A DNA stretch of 64,000 nt. Source: Euglena gracilis (taxonomy: Eukaryota; Euglenida; Euglenophyceae; Euglenales). The notes under the pieces were generated by a model. The model was given only the letters and a program-made list of their open reading frames with translations, was not told the origin of the DNA and searched no databases. Positions 22,490-33,862 of this stretch are shown here, one piece after another. The stretch lies in the NCBI GenBank assembly GCA_039621445.1, contig CP154954.1, positions 77,200,073-77,264,072 on the forward strand, in the 5' to 3' direction. A program made the position numbers and the translations under genes. Each line of letters starts with the position of its first letter. Within the stretch, counting starts at the first letter, position 1.

Positions 22490-23390
22490 TTGGGCCATAA
22501 TTGTTTGAATTTTTGAAACGACACCCAGCCTCAAATAATGAGCTTGGAAGGCCCCAAAATTTTTCCACTGACCCAGCTGCTGGACTTCTTCCACTTGCAA
22601 ACCAGCATTTTTCCACCATAAAACCCCCGCCCCTCTGGTGCTGTGGGGTTTCCAGTGGGTGGTGTCCACCCCCCCCCCTCCTGCAGAATTTCTTTGGTCA
22701 GGGAATTCACCCTTTCTGAAGTCAGAGGTCTTTTGCCATCCAAAGACCACAACAAATGATTTCTGTGCCCAACCATGTGGGCTGTCCTTCCACATACTCT
22801 TTCAATAAATGCCAGGGGCTGATGAGGGGGGTGTGTGGCAAAACCAAAATCTCCTCCCATCTTGGGCACTGCCATCCTTTCCTTTGCAATAAAATGAAAA
22901 TTTTTTCTCCTACGAAACTAATTTTTCGCTGTGTCCTGGCTAAATCAACCCCCCTGTGGAGGGCCAACAGCCTCCAACAGATGATGAGCCTGTTTCTGAG
23001 CTCTTTCACAGATAGGTCTGAGAGGGGTTTGGATTTCCTGATGATGTTCTCCAAGAAATCAGTGGGGTCCCAAAAATGGGCATACTTGCAGACATTGGAA
23101 TTCCATTTCCTCTTCAATGGAGACAAAAGAGGGGAAAACCTCAATGACCCAAACCCTGGGAGTAATAAAACTGCTGCATATGCATTTCTTGCAGTGTTGA
23201 GGCTGTGGGCAGCCAGGTCAAGGATGGCCTCAGCCATCCTGTGGACTGTGCAGTCCTGCAGGGGCACCCCTTTGTGCAACAATTGGCCCATCAAAGCCTT
23301 GAATGCTGAATCATATCTTTTGACATTCCCCAGATTTTTTATGTAAGTGTCGATACTGGACATCAAAACTTCCTGGGATTGTAATATTTG
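22490..23390 (-). pseudogene. Element A tyrosine recombinase (frameshifted)
   Basis: DIRS elements integrate with a tyrosine recombinase in place of a DDE integrase. Visible here on the minus strand: an N-terminal helical part (YDSAFKALMGQLLHKGVPLQ), the first Arg region LALHRGVDLARTQR, the H-x-x-R box HSTRGAG and the likely nucleophile in FQAHYLRLG. The Arg region and the HSTRG box lie in different frames, so at least one shift is present between about 22,730 and 22,760. It directly follows the Dam-like region and runs into the internal complementary region. Confidence 0.75.
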
Positions 23391-23400
23391 CCTGACACAA

Positions 23401-24950
23401 TCAAGCAGGCCAAATTCCACCTTGGGGGGGGGGGCATCTCCTCCCCCCAGCAGTTGGTGAACAGACCCCACTGGGGGGGGGTACCAGCAAAACCTTGCTG
23501 CCTGGCTGCCTGATTGACATTAATTGGCGCCACCATGATGTCGAAGCCCAGTGGGGTACAATCAACAGACAATTTAGGTCTGGGTTTAGCATCAATCTCT
23601 GAACCCACTGGGGGATGATGCTCCAGGGAGGGTTGGCATAAACTGGGGGGAGACCCCTTAAATCTGCCTTCAAGGCATCCACCAGCAAGGCCCCTTGGTG
23701 GGGGTATCGACAAATGAACTTGGGGAATTTTTTGTTGCTGGGTGTGCAAAACATGTCCACCTCTGGGGTGATGTCCTTTCTGAAAAATTTCAGAATCTGG
23801 TGAAAAATGTTCATGTTCAGGGTGTAATCCCCTGGATCTTTTTGCTCCCTGGTCAGGGAGTCTGCCAATTGTTCCTTTGTGGGAACCCAAACCACCTGCA
23901 AATTGATTTGCTTTTCTTGGCAATGGTACAGAAGGGGTTTTAGGATGGAATTTAGGTATGGCTTTTTGCCTCCCCATTTTGTTAAATAACTTACTGCCAC
24001 CTGGCTGTCCACATGAAGAACAATGGTTTGTTTTGGTTTTGCCAAAGCCTTTACAGTTTCCACTGCAGACATCAATTCTTTTTGATTGATGTGAAGGACA
24101 TGCAGGTCCCTCCAGAAATCTTGGACCTTTTGACCAGAATTTTTGTCCAGCCCCCCCCCATTGCCAGGTGCTGCTGTCTGAGAACAGTTCTTGAGAGGCC
24201 TGGGATTGAAAGGCTCTGCCCACACCTGGCTGCAAAAATGCCTTTAACTCCACAATTTGATCTTTGACCCCCTGGGGAATGGTTAGGGTGTGGTCCCAAC
24301 CCCACTTTGTGTGCAAATCCACCATTTTGCAAAGTTGATCTGTCAGAATTCTGAGAAAAGGCATTGAAACTAAATAGCTTCTGACTTGCCCTACAATAGA
24401 GCTGAGTTTTCTGCAGCTCATTTTTTGTGCTGTCAGCACCTTTCCTAATTCCTTTCTTAGGGATTTTAATTTTTCCTGTGGAATTTCCAGTTGGCCTTTT
24501 TTCAAATTGATCCACTGGCCCAAATGCTTTATTTCCTGTGTTGGTTCCAGACATGATTTGGGGAGGTTTATTCTGAAACCTGCCAGCAAAAGATCTTTTT
24601 TCATTTCTGCCAAATGACGGGCTGCTGTCTTTTTGCTGGGGGCTAACAGCAAAATGTCGTCCAGGTAGATGAAAACTACCTTTCCTTCCTTCCTCCATTT
24701 CCTTTCCCAGACTCTCATGAGAGTCATAAACTTTTGTGGCAGGCTGCTTAACCCAAACCATGCAGCTTGAAATTGCCACGTTTCCCCCCCCCACCTGCAT
24801 GCAAACATGCTTTTCCAGGCTGCTGTGCAGCTTTAAATGGAAATAAGCATCTTTCAGATCTATTTTTCCACAGAACCAACCCTTTCTGAGATATGGGAAT
24901 ATGTTTCCCATGTGTTCCAGTCTGAACTTCTGGGGGGTGAAATGTTATTT
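23401..24950 (-). pseudogene. Element A reverse transcriptase, RNase H and Dam-like domain
   Basis: RT motifs IDLKDAYFHL and FIYLDDILLLAP (active-site YLDD) and the thumb-like QEIKHLGQWI are present, followed by RNase H (VDSQVAVSYL, VWVPTKEQLADSLTRE) and then a Dam-type methyltransferase-like segment (PEVDMFCTPSNKKFPKF, YANPPWSI, LLIVPHWASTSWW). NPPW fits the (D/N/S)PP(Y/F/W) motif of N6-adenine methyltransferases. Frames change near 24,800-24,910 and 24,070-24,230. YLDD is unlike the YIDD of the Ty3/gypsy element in the same window. Confidence 0.85.
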
Positions 24951-26293
24951 AACTGTCGACAATCTGAAATTAGTCTTTCCTTTGTCTTTCCCCCTTCCTG
25001 TTTGGAAATGATAAAATAAGGGACAAAATGTTTTGCTTCCTCTGGGGGGATTTGCGTGGTTTCCCCTGCACGTTCGTATTCCCTCAGAATTTTTTGGGCA
25101 GTCATTATTTCTTGGGGAGTTTTGAAGGGAACTTTTAAGGACATTTGAGGGGGGAGGGGAAGATCTGCCATAACTCCCTCCCTTATCAGGTTTAATACCT
25201 CTCTGCTGGCTCCTGCCTTGACCCAATGGGGGATGCTGGCCTGCAGGGCTTTGTAAGGGGGTACCCCTGGGTGTAATGTGTCTGGGGACTCCACAGGCCC
25301 CATCACTGGGGTCCTTCCCCTTGGCTGCCCCATCACTGGGGTCACCCCTGATTGCCCCATCACTGGGGCTGTAGCTGGCCCTGCCATAGGGCTTTCCAAA
25401 GACAGGCTTTCCCCCTGTTTGTGAATGATGGGGGAAGGTCTGTGCCTGAAATGAGGGGGTATATACAAGGTTGGGCTGATTATCTTCTGGGGGGGGCCTG
25501 TCTGAGCCAATCTTTGGCCTCCCCCCCAAGGGCTGATGTGGTGATTGCCTTGGCCACCATTTGCCTTCTGGCCTCCCCTGGCACTCAGGCCTGCTTGGCC
25601 ACCATTTGCCTTCTGGCCTCCCTTGGCTCTCAGGCTTGCTTGGCCTCCATTGGCCTTTTCTCTGGGACTGTCTCTTCTCTGTCCCTCTTGATTTCCCATA
25701 AAGGCCACCATGGCCTGTTCTTGGCATTGGCTTGCCGCTCCTGGGGGGTTTGTGTCTGAAATTGCTGGGGGGAAAGTTGGACACACCTTTCCCCAATGGG
25801 CTCTTTCCAGGTTGGGGTACTGGCTGCCATAGCCTGGCCCCTGGGCCCACTGCCCTCTTGAATAGTGGCTTTCATAGCCTTGAATTTGGACCCCAGGTCC
25901 TTTTTGTTGATGGCTGCCATAGCCATGATAATTTGAATCCTTTGGATTTGTTGAAAGGCTGCCATAGCCCTTGTCTTGTCCCCTGAAAGGGGGTGGACAT
26001 AGAAAAGGGGGGGAGTCTGTTGGACCTGTGATGGTATTCCCCTTCTGTCTTCTCTTCCTGACCACAGTTGTCCATGGTCCATGGCCATTCTCATGTTGAG
26101 AGGGGGATTTGAAAATCTCAGAAGCCTTGGGGGGTGGGGGGGTTGCGATGGCCACGGACTGGCTAGTTGCTGCCGCCCCTCCAGCTTCTGCAGCTGCTGC
26201 TGTGACTCCACCTTCCCCAGCTTCAGCTGACTTCTTGAAAGTTCTTTGCAGTTCTTCTTGAAATTTAGAGTTTCTTTGAAATTCATTCTTCAT
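24950..26293 (-). pseudogene. Element A gag-like protein fused to RT start
   Basis: Starts with ATG at 26,293 and reads about 445 codons. The N-terminal part has an Ala/Gly-rich stretch and a conserved GHGPWTTVVRKRRQ segment. The middle is low complexity, with GYGSHQQ, GYGSQYPN and repeated KANGGQA units. The C-terminal part (HWVKAGASREVLNLIREGV, KHFVPYFIISKQ, ERLISDCRQLN) is the beginning of the RT domain. No zinc knuckle seen. A frameshift follows, so RT continues in another frame. Confidence 0.65.
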
Positions 26294-26519
26294 GGAAATC
26301 CAGTTGTTGATATCTGTTGTGTTTCTTGTTCTTTTTCTTGAATTTCTTGTTCCAGTTGAATTCTTCCTTCAGGAAGTTGAAGTTCCACAGAAAGTTCGGT
26401 CCACCAGTTGGTAAGAGTATTGGTTCTCGGGAGGGCAGAACTCCTCGAAAAACAATTCCACTTGAACTCGTAGTAGTAAAACTCTTTCTCCTTGAGGTCG
26501 AAGGGCAGAAATAGGAATC

Positions 26520-26642
26520 AGCCAACTCCGGCAACAAAAAGCAGTAAGAAGCACCCCCCGCGCACGCACAAACACACCAGAACAGAACAGCCGGCAAGGA
26601 AAGCAGGACCTCACCATATCGCAGTGCGGAGCCCGAATGGTC
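26520..26642 (-). repeat. Element A 5' inverted terminal repeat
   Basis: The first 120 bp of A (minus strand) match B's 5' end at 21,319-21,450 and the inverted 3' end at 22,055-22,157. Confidence 0.8.
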
Positions 26643-27722
26643 ATTTCCAGAACCCAAACCCCCCAAAGTGATGGCCGCGGACCCTGGCAGACAGTGGTCA
26701 GAAGGCCCCGAAGCAACAACCAGCAGGCCACTACGGCCATTGGAGCAAGGGCCATTGGGGCCAACATTACACAACACACAATGCATCCAAGCGGGGCTAT
26801 GGCAGCCAAAACCGCACAGGCCATGGCGGCCAAAACAGCAAGCTGGGCCATGGCGGCCAGAACAGCAATGGCCATGGTGGCCGATGGAACAAAGGCCAGG
26901 GTGGCCAACAATACCAAGGCCAGGGTGGCCAACAATACCAAGGCCAGGGTGGCCGATTCCACAAACAGATGCCCAGTGGCAGGGGCAGGAAAGGTCCACA
27001 ACACCCCCCCCAATCATTTCTTCATCACAAACCCTGTCAGGGGAAAAGGATTGGCCCCCAGAGGCCCCCCAAGATTTTCAATGGGCATGGCGCCCAAGAT
27101 CAAAGAGAAGTCAATGGGGACTACATCAAGAAGGCCATTGGGGCCAGAATTATCAGCAAGGCCACTGGGGCCATCATCATTCTTATCAAGGCCACGGGGC
27201 CCAACATCATCCTCAACATCAACAATTTCAAGGCCACTGGGGCCATCAATTATCAGAAGGGGAAGAACCCCAGAAGCTAAAATGCTGTCCCCCAGCAGGG
27301 GGTTTCAATGTACGGTGGCAGCCCAAGGAGGATGCCCTCAAAGGGGCAGTGGAGGACAAGGAGGCAACCCCCCCTCAACATTCTTTGTCAATTCCCATGG
27401 CAGAGGCAAACCAAAACAAGGGGGAGACCCAAAATGGGGCCCCTATGGTATGTCAATCGACAACACCAATGACAAAGTGGAGGATCAGAGAGTTTGTGAG
27501 CAGAGCATGCACACCCCCTCAGCCTCCTTTAGAGAATGCTCAATCCCCAGGGGCACCAGGGGTGCAATGTCCAACACCCCCCACCCAGCACCCAGAAAAT
27601 CATCTAATTGGGAAAATAAATTCCATGGAGAAAAAATGGGTAGGCACCCCACTGTACCAGAGACTTCAGAAAAGTCTAAAATGGTGGTCAAAAAATGCCC
27701 CCCCCAGCAACATGTCAATTGA
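26643..27722 (+). pseudogene. Element C gag-like ORF, main part (three overlapping frames)
   Basis: Resumes after A. The conserved segment DGRGPWQTVVRR (about 26,670; compare GHGPWTTVVRK in A) lies in the frame that leads to RT. The following G/Q/H-rich repeats (GHGGQNS, GQGGQQYQ, about 26,800-26,960) lie in a second frame, and a third frame also stays open for 361 codons. Indels have therefore scrambled the reading. The product would be a Gly/Gln/His-rich low-complexity protein, like the Gly/Tyr/Gln-rich one of A. No zinc knuckle seen. Confidence 0.5.
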
Positions 27723-27728
27723 TCAAAA

Positions 27729-29383
27729 ATGGAATTCAACCCCCCTGGGTTAATCCCCAAAATTGTCCACCCACCCAAAACCCAGAGCCAACCTGGACCT
27801 GAACCAGGCAGAAAAAATCCCGTTGGATTACGAAAAAACTATCCAGAAACCCAGCATTTGATCCCATGGTTTCTAATTTCGAAACCAGACGGGGGAACAA
27901 CCAAATGGAGAATGATCAGCGACTGCAGAGAAATAAATCAGCAGTTTCAAGTAAAACCTTTCAAGCTGGATCATATCCAGCACATTTTTCCAGTTTTGGA
28001 AAAGGGCCACTGGGCAGCAAAAATGGACCTGAATGATGCCTATTTCCATATTCCCGTAAGTCCAGGCCCAAGGCCATTTTTAAGGCATCAGGTGGAGAAT
28101 TTCAGACAGGCTGCTTTGGGCTAAATGTAATGCCCCAAATTTTCATGCCGGTCATGAAAACATTTGAAAAATTGTGGAGAAAAAGGGGCATCCAGGTCTT
28201 TATTTACCTGGACGACATTTTGCTTGTGGCCCCCACCCAAAACATTTTCCAAAGTCACCTGAACAGAGTTGTCAAAGATTTGCTGGATTCTGGGTTCAAA
28301 ATCAATGTGAAAAAGTCCACCCTGAAGCCCACACAAGTGGTAACCCATCTAGGTTTTCAACTAAACTTCCAGAAAGGAAAGTTACAGGTGCCCCCCCAGA
28401 AAGTCAAAACCATAAAACAGGAGCTGGGAAAAGTCGTGAAAAAAGATTACATGTCAAAAAGGCAGTTGGCTGCCATTTTGGGTCAAATAAGATGCAATCT
28501 AACGGCCCTGCCCTTTTTAAGGGCTTCTACAGACACACTGGCAATTTTTTTGGTGGCAAAGTCCACAGCACCCTGGGATTCAAAACACCCCATCTCCCAG
28601 GAAATCAAGGCCCAATTAAGGGAAATAAAAACTCTGCTGGACACCTGGGGGGCACACCCTTCCCCCAAAATGCAACCAGAGAGTTGCACTCAGACAGCAG
28701 CACCCATGCCTGGGGGGGGGCTGGACATCCACACAGGAGAAATTGTGCAGGAATTTTGGAGAAAAGACTCCATTTTGCACATCAACGTAAAGGAGCTCAG
28801 TGCAGCAATAAACACAGTGAAAGGCTTTGGCAAACATGGGGAAATAGTTTCCTTGTCTGTGGACAACCAGGTAATCTACTATTACCTGACCAAAGGGGGG
28901 GGGCAGAAAGGACCCCTTCAACAAAATGCTAAGACCATTTTTCAAATGGTGCATGGAGCACCAAGTAAACCTCCAAGTCAACTGGGTACCTTCCAAGGAA
29001 TGCCTAGCAGACCCCATAAGCAGATGGGAAATGGACAGGGGGGATTATTCTTTAGACCCCCAACTTTTTCAATGGTTAAGACAGCAATTCCAAAATTTCA
29101 TAAATCTGGAAACAGATTTGTTGGCTTCCCAGGCAACAAAAAACTGCTCAAATTTGTGGCCAGGTGGCCCCATTGGGAGGCCACAGCAGTAAATACATTA
29201 CAATGTCCACTGGACAACATGGGGGATCTTTATGCAAACCCCCCCTGGTCAATAATCCGAAAATTTCTGCCCAGGTTGAAAATGTTTCCCCAGACCAAAG
29301 TTTTGATGGTCACCCCTTACTGGGATTCAGCCACATGGTGGCCCCAATTAATAAAAATGAAAGTTCCAGGGACCCCTGCCTGA
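27729..29383 (+). pseudogene. Element C reverse transcriptase, RNase H and Dam-like domain
   Basis: RT: WFLISKPDGG, RMISDCREIN, MDLNDAYFHIPV, then after a frame change at about 28,100-28,130 FIYLDDILLVAP (YLDD near 28,205) and TQVVTHLGFQL. RNase H: HINVKELSAAINTVKGFG and SVDNQVIYYYL. A G-run at about 28,895 coincides with a shift to a second frame (VNWVPSKECLADPISR), and the first frame resumes with the Dam-like part (YANPPWSIIRKFL, LMVTPYWDSATWW). The domain order equals A and B, but residue identity is low. Confidence 0.85.
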
Positions 29384-29402
29384 AAATCACCCCCTACAGG
29401 GT

Positions 29403-30410
29403 ATGTTCACCAACTGCAGGGGAGGAACAAATGCCACCCCCCAGGTGGCCCCTGCTTTGCATGATTTGCTCAGGCAAATTTTGGAGGGGAAACAAATTCA
29501 GGTTAAAACCATTGAAGATTTCCTCGTGAGAAACCCCAGTTTAAAGCGTTATCAGAGTGCCTTTACACTTCTGTGGGTAATTTTTGAAAACATGGGGGTG
29601 CCCCCCCCCCCTGAAGCCACCACTGACCAAGTGGCTGACGCTTTAATACAATTATTCCAATTCTCCAAGGCCCAAGCCCGTAATGCATATAGTGCTATGC
29701 TTTTGATTCCTGGATTTGGTGGGCTGAGATTCCACACCCTATTGACCCCCTACAAAAGGCTTTGTAACCAAAACCGGGAGAAGTACGGGGCATTTTGGTA
29801 TCCCTCCCAATCCTCCTGGGGCTGGCAAAGGCGCCTATGCCCACTGATATTTGTACATTGCGTACCCAGCTGATTTTTTGCTCACGAATTCTCTGTTCAT
29901 ATCGATCCTCTGACTTGGCACAAGTCAAACGAACCACCAGTGTGTTGGGTAGGGCACCCTATATAAAAATTAAGCGTAAAGGACAAAAGTTTCACAAGTG
30001 GGAAAGGGTGGTGTCCATTCCCCAATGTCCACAAATAAGCCCCTTTCATTTAATGATGTCTTATGTGGCTGCCACACGTTCATTCGTCAGACCTGGGGGC
30101 CCCCTTCTGATTTCATTAAAACCCCCCTTCAGGGCCATAAGTGCTGACACTGTTGCTTCTATCACAAAAGATTTCTTGGCCAAGTATGGGGTGACCCCCC
30201 AGGTGTGGGGGGCCCACTCCACCAGAGGGTCAGGTGTTGGTTTACTCAAAAAATTGGGCCTTTATGCCCAAGAAGATAGTGAAATTGGCCAGTGGAAGGT
30301 GGTGGAGGCTTTTACAGCCCACTATCATCGACTGGGTGCCCAAGGTGCCCTGGAAAATGCCCTGGCCCCCCTAATTTCAGTGCACAATCTGGCCTCACAA
30401 GGGCAAATTG
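29403..30410 (+). pseudogene. Element C tyrosine recombinase (frameshifted once)
   Basis: N-terminal helical region (about 29,500-29,800: KRYQSAFTLLWVIFENMGV), then after one shift at about 29,810-29,830 the catalytic part: first Arg in SYRSSDLAQVKR (about 29,900), HSTRGSG (about 30,220) and the likely nucleophile Tyr in FTAHYHRLGA (about 30,318). The R...HxxR...Y set is complete, so only the frameshift argues against function. Confidence 0.8.
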
Positions 30411-30510
30411 CGGAGCCCGAGGTGTCTCGTACTCCCTCGAGGAAAACCGACCAGGGAGGAAGGGACACCGAGGGCGAAGCACAAAGACCTTGCGAGCCCG
30501 ACCCCCCCCC
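30411..30510 (+). repeat. Element C internal complementary region
   Basis: GCGGAGCCCGAGGTGTCT followed by CGTACTCCCTCGAGG: reverse complements of C's left and right ends. The extension GGACACCGAGGGCGAAGCAC is inverted at 30,730-30,760 near the right end. Confidence 0.82.
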
Positions 30511-30639
30511 ACCCGTATAAGAAAATTTGTCTTCAAAAGCCCTGGGTCAGAAAATGGGGGCCAGGGGGGGCAGAGGGGGGGGACCCCCCCCCAGGGGCAA
30601 GAAGTCACGTCGCCACGTCGGAGCAGCATCGTCAGCCAA

Positions 30640-30789
30640 CTCCGGCGAGGCGGCACTAAGCAGGGACTCCTAACCCAACGCACCAAAAAAATACAAACAC
30701 CGCCGGCGTGCAAGGCATGGCCTCACAAGGTCTTTGTGCTTCGCCCTCGGTGTCCCTTCCTCCCTTGTCGGTTTTCCTCGAGGGAGTAC
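30640..30789 (+). repeat. Element C 3' inverted terminal repeat
   Basis: Inverted copy of 21,575-21,700 (GGACTCCTAACCCAACGCAC, CAAGGCATGGCCTCACAAGG), followed by an outer unique part ending CCTCGAGGGAGTAC. Confidence 0.83.
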
Positions 30790-32050
30790 AAACATTTTGA
30801 CTTCAATGAAAGGTGCCACATACCTGGTGTCCAGCGGCCCAGCAGAGCAACAAAGAACCCCTGCGAAGGCAGCAGAACCTGGAGAAGATGGTGTTCCAGC
30901 AGGCGCCGGAGCAACCAACATGGAACCAAGCTGTCAAGCAGCATTAAAAGGAGTTTCAAGGAAGAAACCTGAAAGTGGAGAAAAGGGGAGGAGCAGCAGG
31001 CGCTGGAGACGATGATGCAGCAGGAGCGGAGCACCAGTCCGTGGCCGTCGAAACCCCCCCCAACTTGCAATTTGCCGGGAAAATTTCAATTCCATCAGTT
31101 CGACGACGGCCATGGACCCTGGACATTGGTGGCCAGGAAGTTGAGGAGACACAGACACCAGCAGCCCACAGCCCAGAGGGACAGAAGTGGGCAGACAGGT
31201 CTGGAAGACTACCCCCCTGTTTTCACATCGCCACCCCCCACCCAGGGGGAACATTCCAAGGGGAAATGGACTGCATCAAGGGCATGGCGACCCTTTTCAA
31301 CAAGGCTATGGCAGCCATCATCAAGGTGCAAGGCTATGGAAGCCAGAAGCAAGTTCTGCAAACTTGCCCCAGGGGAAAGGCATGTCCAACTTACCCCGCA
31401 GCTCTCTCAAACATAAACCCCTCAGGAGCTGTCAATCAATGCAGCAAGTAGCCCCCCCTTCAGGGACAGAGGGCCAATGGAGGCCATTGTATTCAAAATC
31501 AAGAGACCAGTGGAGGCCAGTGGAGGAGTCAAGATCTCAAGGCCAGTGCAGGCCATTTCAGTCAAAATCAGAGTCCAATGGGGGCCAATATGTGATTCAA
31601 GATCACCACATCAGCCCTTGGAGGGGAGGCCCAGGATTGGCTGAAACAGGGCCCCCCCAGAAGATAATCAGCCCAGACACCCAGCTTTGTATGTACCTCC
31701 CCACTGCAGACACAGACCTTCCCCCATCATTCAAAAACAGGAGGAAAGCCTGTCCTTGGAAGGCCCTATGGCAGGGCCAGATGCAGCCCCAGTGACGAGG
31801 CAACCAAGGGGAAGGACCCCTGTGATGGGGCCTGTGGAATTCCCAGACACATTACACCCAGTGGTGCCCCCCTACAAGGCCCTGCAGGTCAGCCTGCCCC
31901 ACTGGGTCAAGGCAGGTGCCAGCAGAGAGGTATTAAACCTGATAAGGGAGGGGGTCATGGCAGATCTTCCCCTCCCCCCTCAGATGTCCTTAAAAGTTTC
32001 TCTTCAAAACCCCCCAAGAAATATTGACGGCCCACAAAATTACGAGAGAC
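30790..32050 (+). pseudogene. Element B gag-like region
   Basis: Continues B after insertion C. Coding signs are spread over three frames: the conserved DGHGPWTLVARKLRR (about 31,095), QQGYGSHHQGARLW (about 31,295) and the lead-in to RT (SLPHWVKAGASREVLNLIRE, about 31,885). Order and content match element A (minus strand), with many small indels. Confidence 0.6.
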
Positions 32051-32051
32051 T

Positions 32052-33436
32052 ATGAATGTGCAGGGGCAACCGGGCAGATCCCCCCAGAGGAGGCAAAACA
32101 TTTTGTCCCTTATTTTCATCATTTCCAAAAGAAGGGGGAAACCCAAGGAAATACAAATTTCACATTGTCGACAGTTAAATCTACATTTCACCCCCCAGAA
32201 GTTCAGGCTGGAACACATGGGAAACATATTCCCATATCTCAGAAAGGGTTGGTTCTGTGGAAAAATAGATCTGAAAGATGCTTATTTCCACTTAAAACTG
32301 CACAGCAGCCTGGAAAAACATGTCTGCATGCAGGTGGGGGGGGGAAACTTGGCAGTTTCAAGCTTCATGCTTTGGTATACGCAGCCTGCAACAAAAATTT
32401 ATGACTCTCCTGAGAGTCTGGGAAAGGAAATGGAGAAAGGAAAGGGAGTTTTCATCTACCTTGACGACATTTTGCTGTTAGCCCCCAGCAAAAAGACAGC
32501 AGCCCAGCATTTGGCAGAAATAAAACAGTATCTTTTACTGGCAGGTTTCAGATTAAGCCTTCCCAAGTCCTGTTTGGAACCCACACAGGAAATGAAGCAT
32601 TTGGGCCAGTGGATCAATTTGAGAAAAGGCCAACTGGAAATTCCTCAGGAAAAATTAAAATCCTTCAGAAAGGAGCTAGGCAAGGTGCTCACTGCACAAA
32701 AAATGAGCTGCAGAAAATTCCGTTCTATTGTGGGGCAGGTCAGAAGCTATTTGGTCTCCATGCCATTTCTCATAATTCTGACAGATCAAGTTTGCAAAGT
32801 GGTGGATTTCCACACCAAGTGGGGTTGGGACCACACCCTGACCATTCCCCAGGGGGTCAAAGATCAAATTGTAGAGTTAAAAACGTTTTGTACAGCCAGG
32901 GGTTGGCAGGGCATTTCAATCACAGGCCTCTCAGGAACTCTTTTCAGACAGCAGCACCTGGCAATGGGGGGGTGGACAAAGATTAAGGCCAAAACGTGCA
33001 GTATTTTTGGAGGGACCTGCATGTCCTTCATATCAACCAAAAAGAGTTGCAGGCTGCAGTGGAAACTGTAAAAGCACTAGCCAAGCCAAAGCAAACAATT
33101 GTGCTTCGTGTCGACAGCCTGGTGGCTGTGAGTTATTTAACAAAGTGTGGAGGCAAAAAGCCATTCCTCAATTCTATCTTAAAACCCCTGCTGTATCATT
33201 GCCAAGAAAAGCAAATCAATTTTCAGGTGGTTTGGGTTCCCACAAAGGAGCAATTGGCAGACCCCCTGACCAGAGAGCAAAAGGACCCAGGGGATTATAC
33301 CATAAACCTAAACATCTTTCACCAAATTCTGAAATTTTTCAAGCACCACATCACCCCAGAGGTGGACGTGTTCTGCGCACCCAGCAACAAAAAATTTCCC
33401 AAGTTTGTTTGTCGATACCCCCACCAAGTGGCATTG
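32052..33436 (+). pseudogene. Element B reverse transcriptase and RNase H, cut by El1
   Basis: One frame holds RT from ISKRRGKPKEIQ through IDLKDAYFHL, VFIYLDDILLLAP (YLDD about 32,458) and EMKHLGQWINL; a second holds RNase H (VDSLVAVSYL, VWVPTKEQLADPLTRE) and the start of the Dam-like domain (PEVDVFCAPSNKKFPKF). It stops at 33,436, where the El1 LTR begins. The missing continuation (LLVDVLRADLRDF, YANPPWNI) is found at 60,349 onward, which proves the interruption. Confidence 0.85.
33432..33436. other. El1 target-site duplication, left copy
   Basis: CATTG before the El1 LTR; CTTTG follows the other LTR at 60,349-60,353. The uninterrupted homolog in element A reads CCTTG here. This fits a 5-bp duplication with one later change. 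Confidence 0.7.
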
Positions 33437-33847
33437 AGTGTACGTCCAAGGACTTCCCTTTGACCCCTTTCGCCCCGTAAAAGCCTGTTTCGCTTTCTCC
33501 TGGTGCGCACCTACTTGGGTGAGTAAAAATCCCTGGAGTAACAAAACCCTTTTTCCCAATTCCCCTATGCTAAGGCAGAGCACAAAGCAAGTCGCTGTGA
33601 AAGGATTTTCCTTCAAAGACGTGTTCAGTCCTTTCAGAGGGTTATCCTCTTACTTCAAAACAGTCAGAATGTGAAGAATAGAATACCACCTGCGAGGAAA
33701 AGAGATCACGCGAGCACGTGTGATACGTGTCGCTAATTCCCATAGGATCTGCCACGATCGTCAGGCTGTGTTCATCACAGCCGTCAGATTGTGACGGATC
33801 CAAACTCTGCAGGTTTCCTACAGAGCTGGGATCGTGCCTGGTACACA
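33437..33847 (-). repeat. El1 3' LTR
   Basis: Minus strand reads TGTGTACCAGGC to GGACGTACACT, the same terminal sequences as El2's LTRs. It contains clear hairpins, for example GGCTGTGTTCATCACAGCC. Confidence 0.93.
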
Positions 33848-33862
33848 TCCCCCTCCCAGGGC
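33848..33862 (-). other. El1 polypurine tract
   Basis: Minus strand GCCCTGGGAGGGGGA directly before the LTR, identical to the tract of El2 at 53,457-53,471. It primes plus-strand synthesis in LTR retrotransposons. Confidence 0.8.

Larger units (their letters stand above)
21997..26642 (-). mobile_element. DIRS-type retrotransposon A, inserted in C
   Basis: Plus-strand ends are TCGGACTCCC (left) and CGAATGGTC (right). Its internal complementary region (about 22,376-22,460) contains both ends in direct contact, which fixes the borders. It is 4,646 bp long, minus strand, with gene order gag-like, RT, RNase H, Dam-like, tyrosine recombinase. It interrupts the gag-like ORF of C. Being inside C, which is inside B, it is the youngest DIRS insertion here. 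Confidence 0.88.
21575..30789 (+). mobile_element. DIRS-type retrotransposon C, inserted in B and split by A
   Basis: Left end AGACACCTCGGGCTCCGCA; right end CCTCGAGGGAGTAC. The internal complementary region at about 30,410-30,510 joins the two (GAGGTGTCT then CGTACTCCCTCGAGG). Pieces: 21,575-21,996 and 26,643-30,789, net about 4,569 bp. Its proteins differ clearly from the A/B family (RT motif MDLNDAYFH, FIYLDDILLVAP), so it is a second DIRS family in the same genome. It has no target duplication, as usual for DIRS. Confidence 0.85.

Noticed and set aside
22126-22524. Frames in DIRS terminal regions reading RTPTTEEGGGRDQEGEAQEDGE
   Set aside because: Repeated in every DIRS end; these are translations of the inverted terminal repeats and internal complementary regions.
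21997-26642. Target-site duplications for the DIRS elements
   Set aside because: None visible at A, B or C; DIRS elements integrate by tyrosine recombinase and are not expected to make them.
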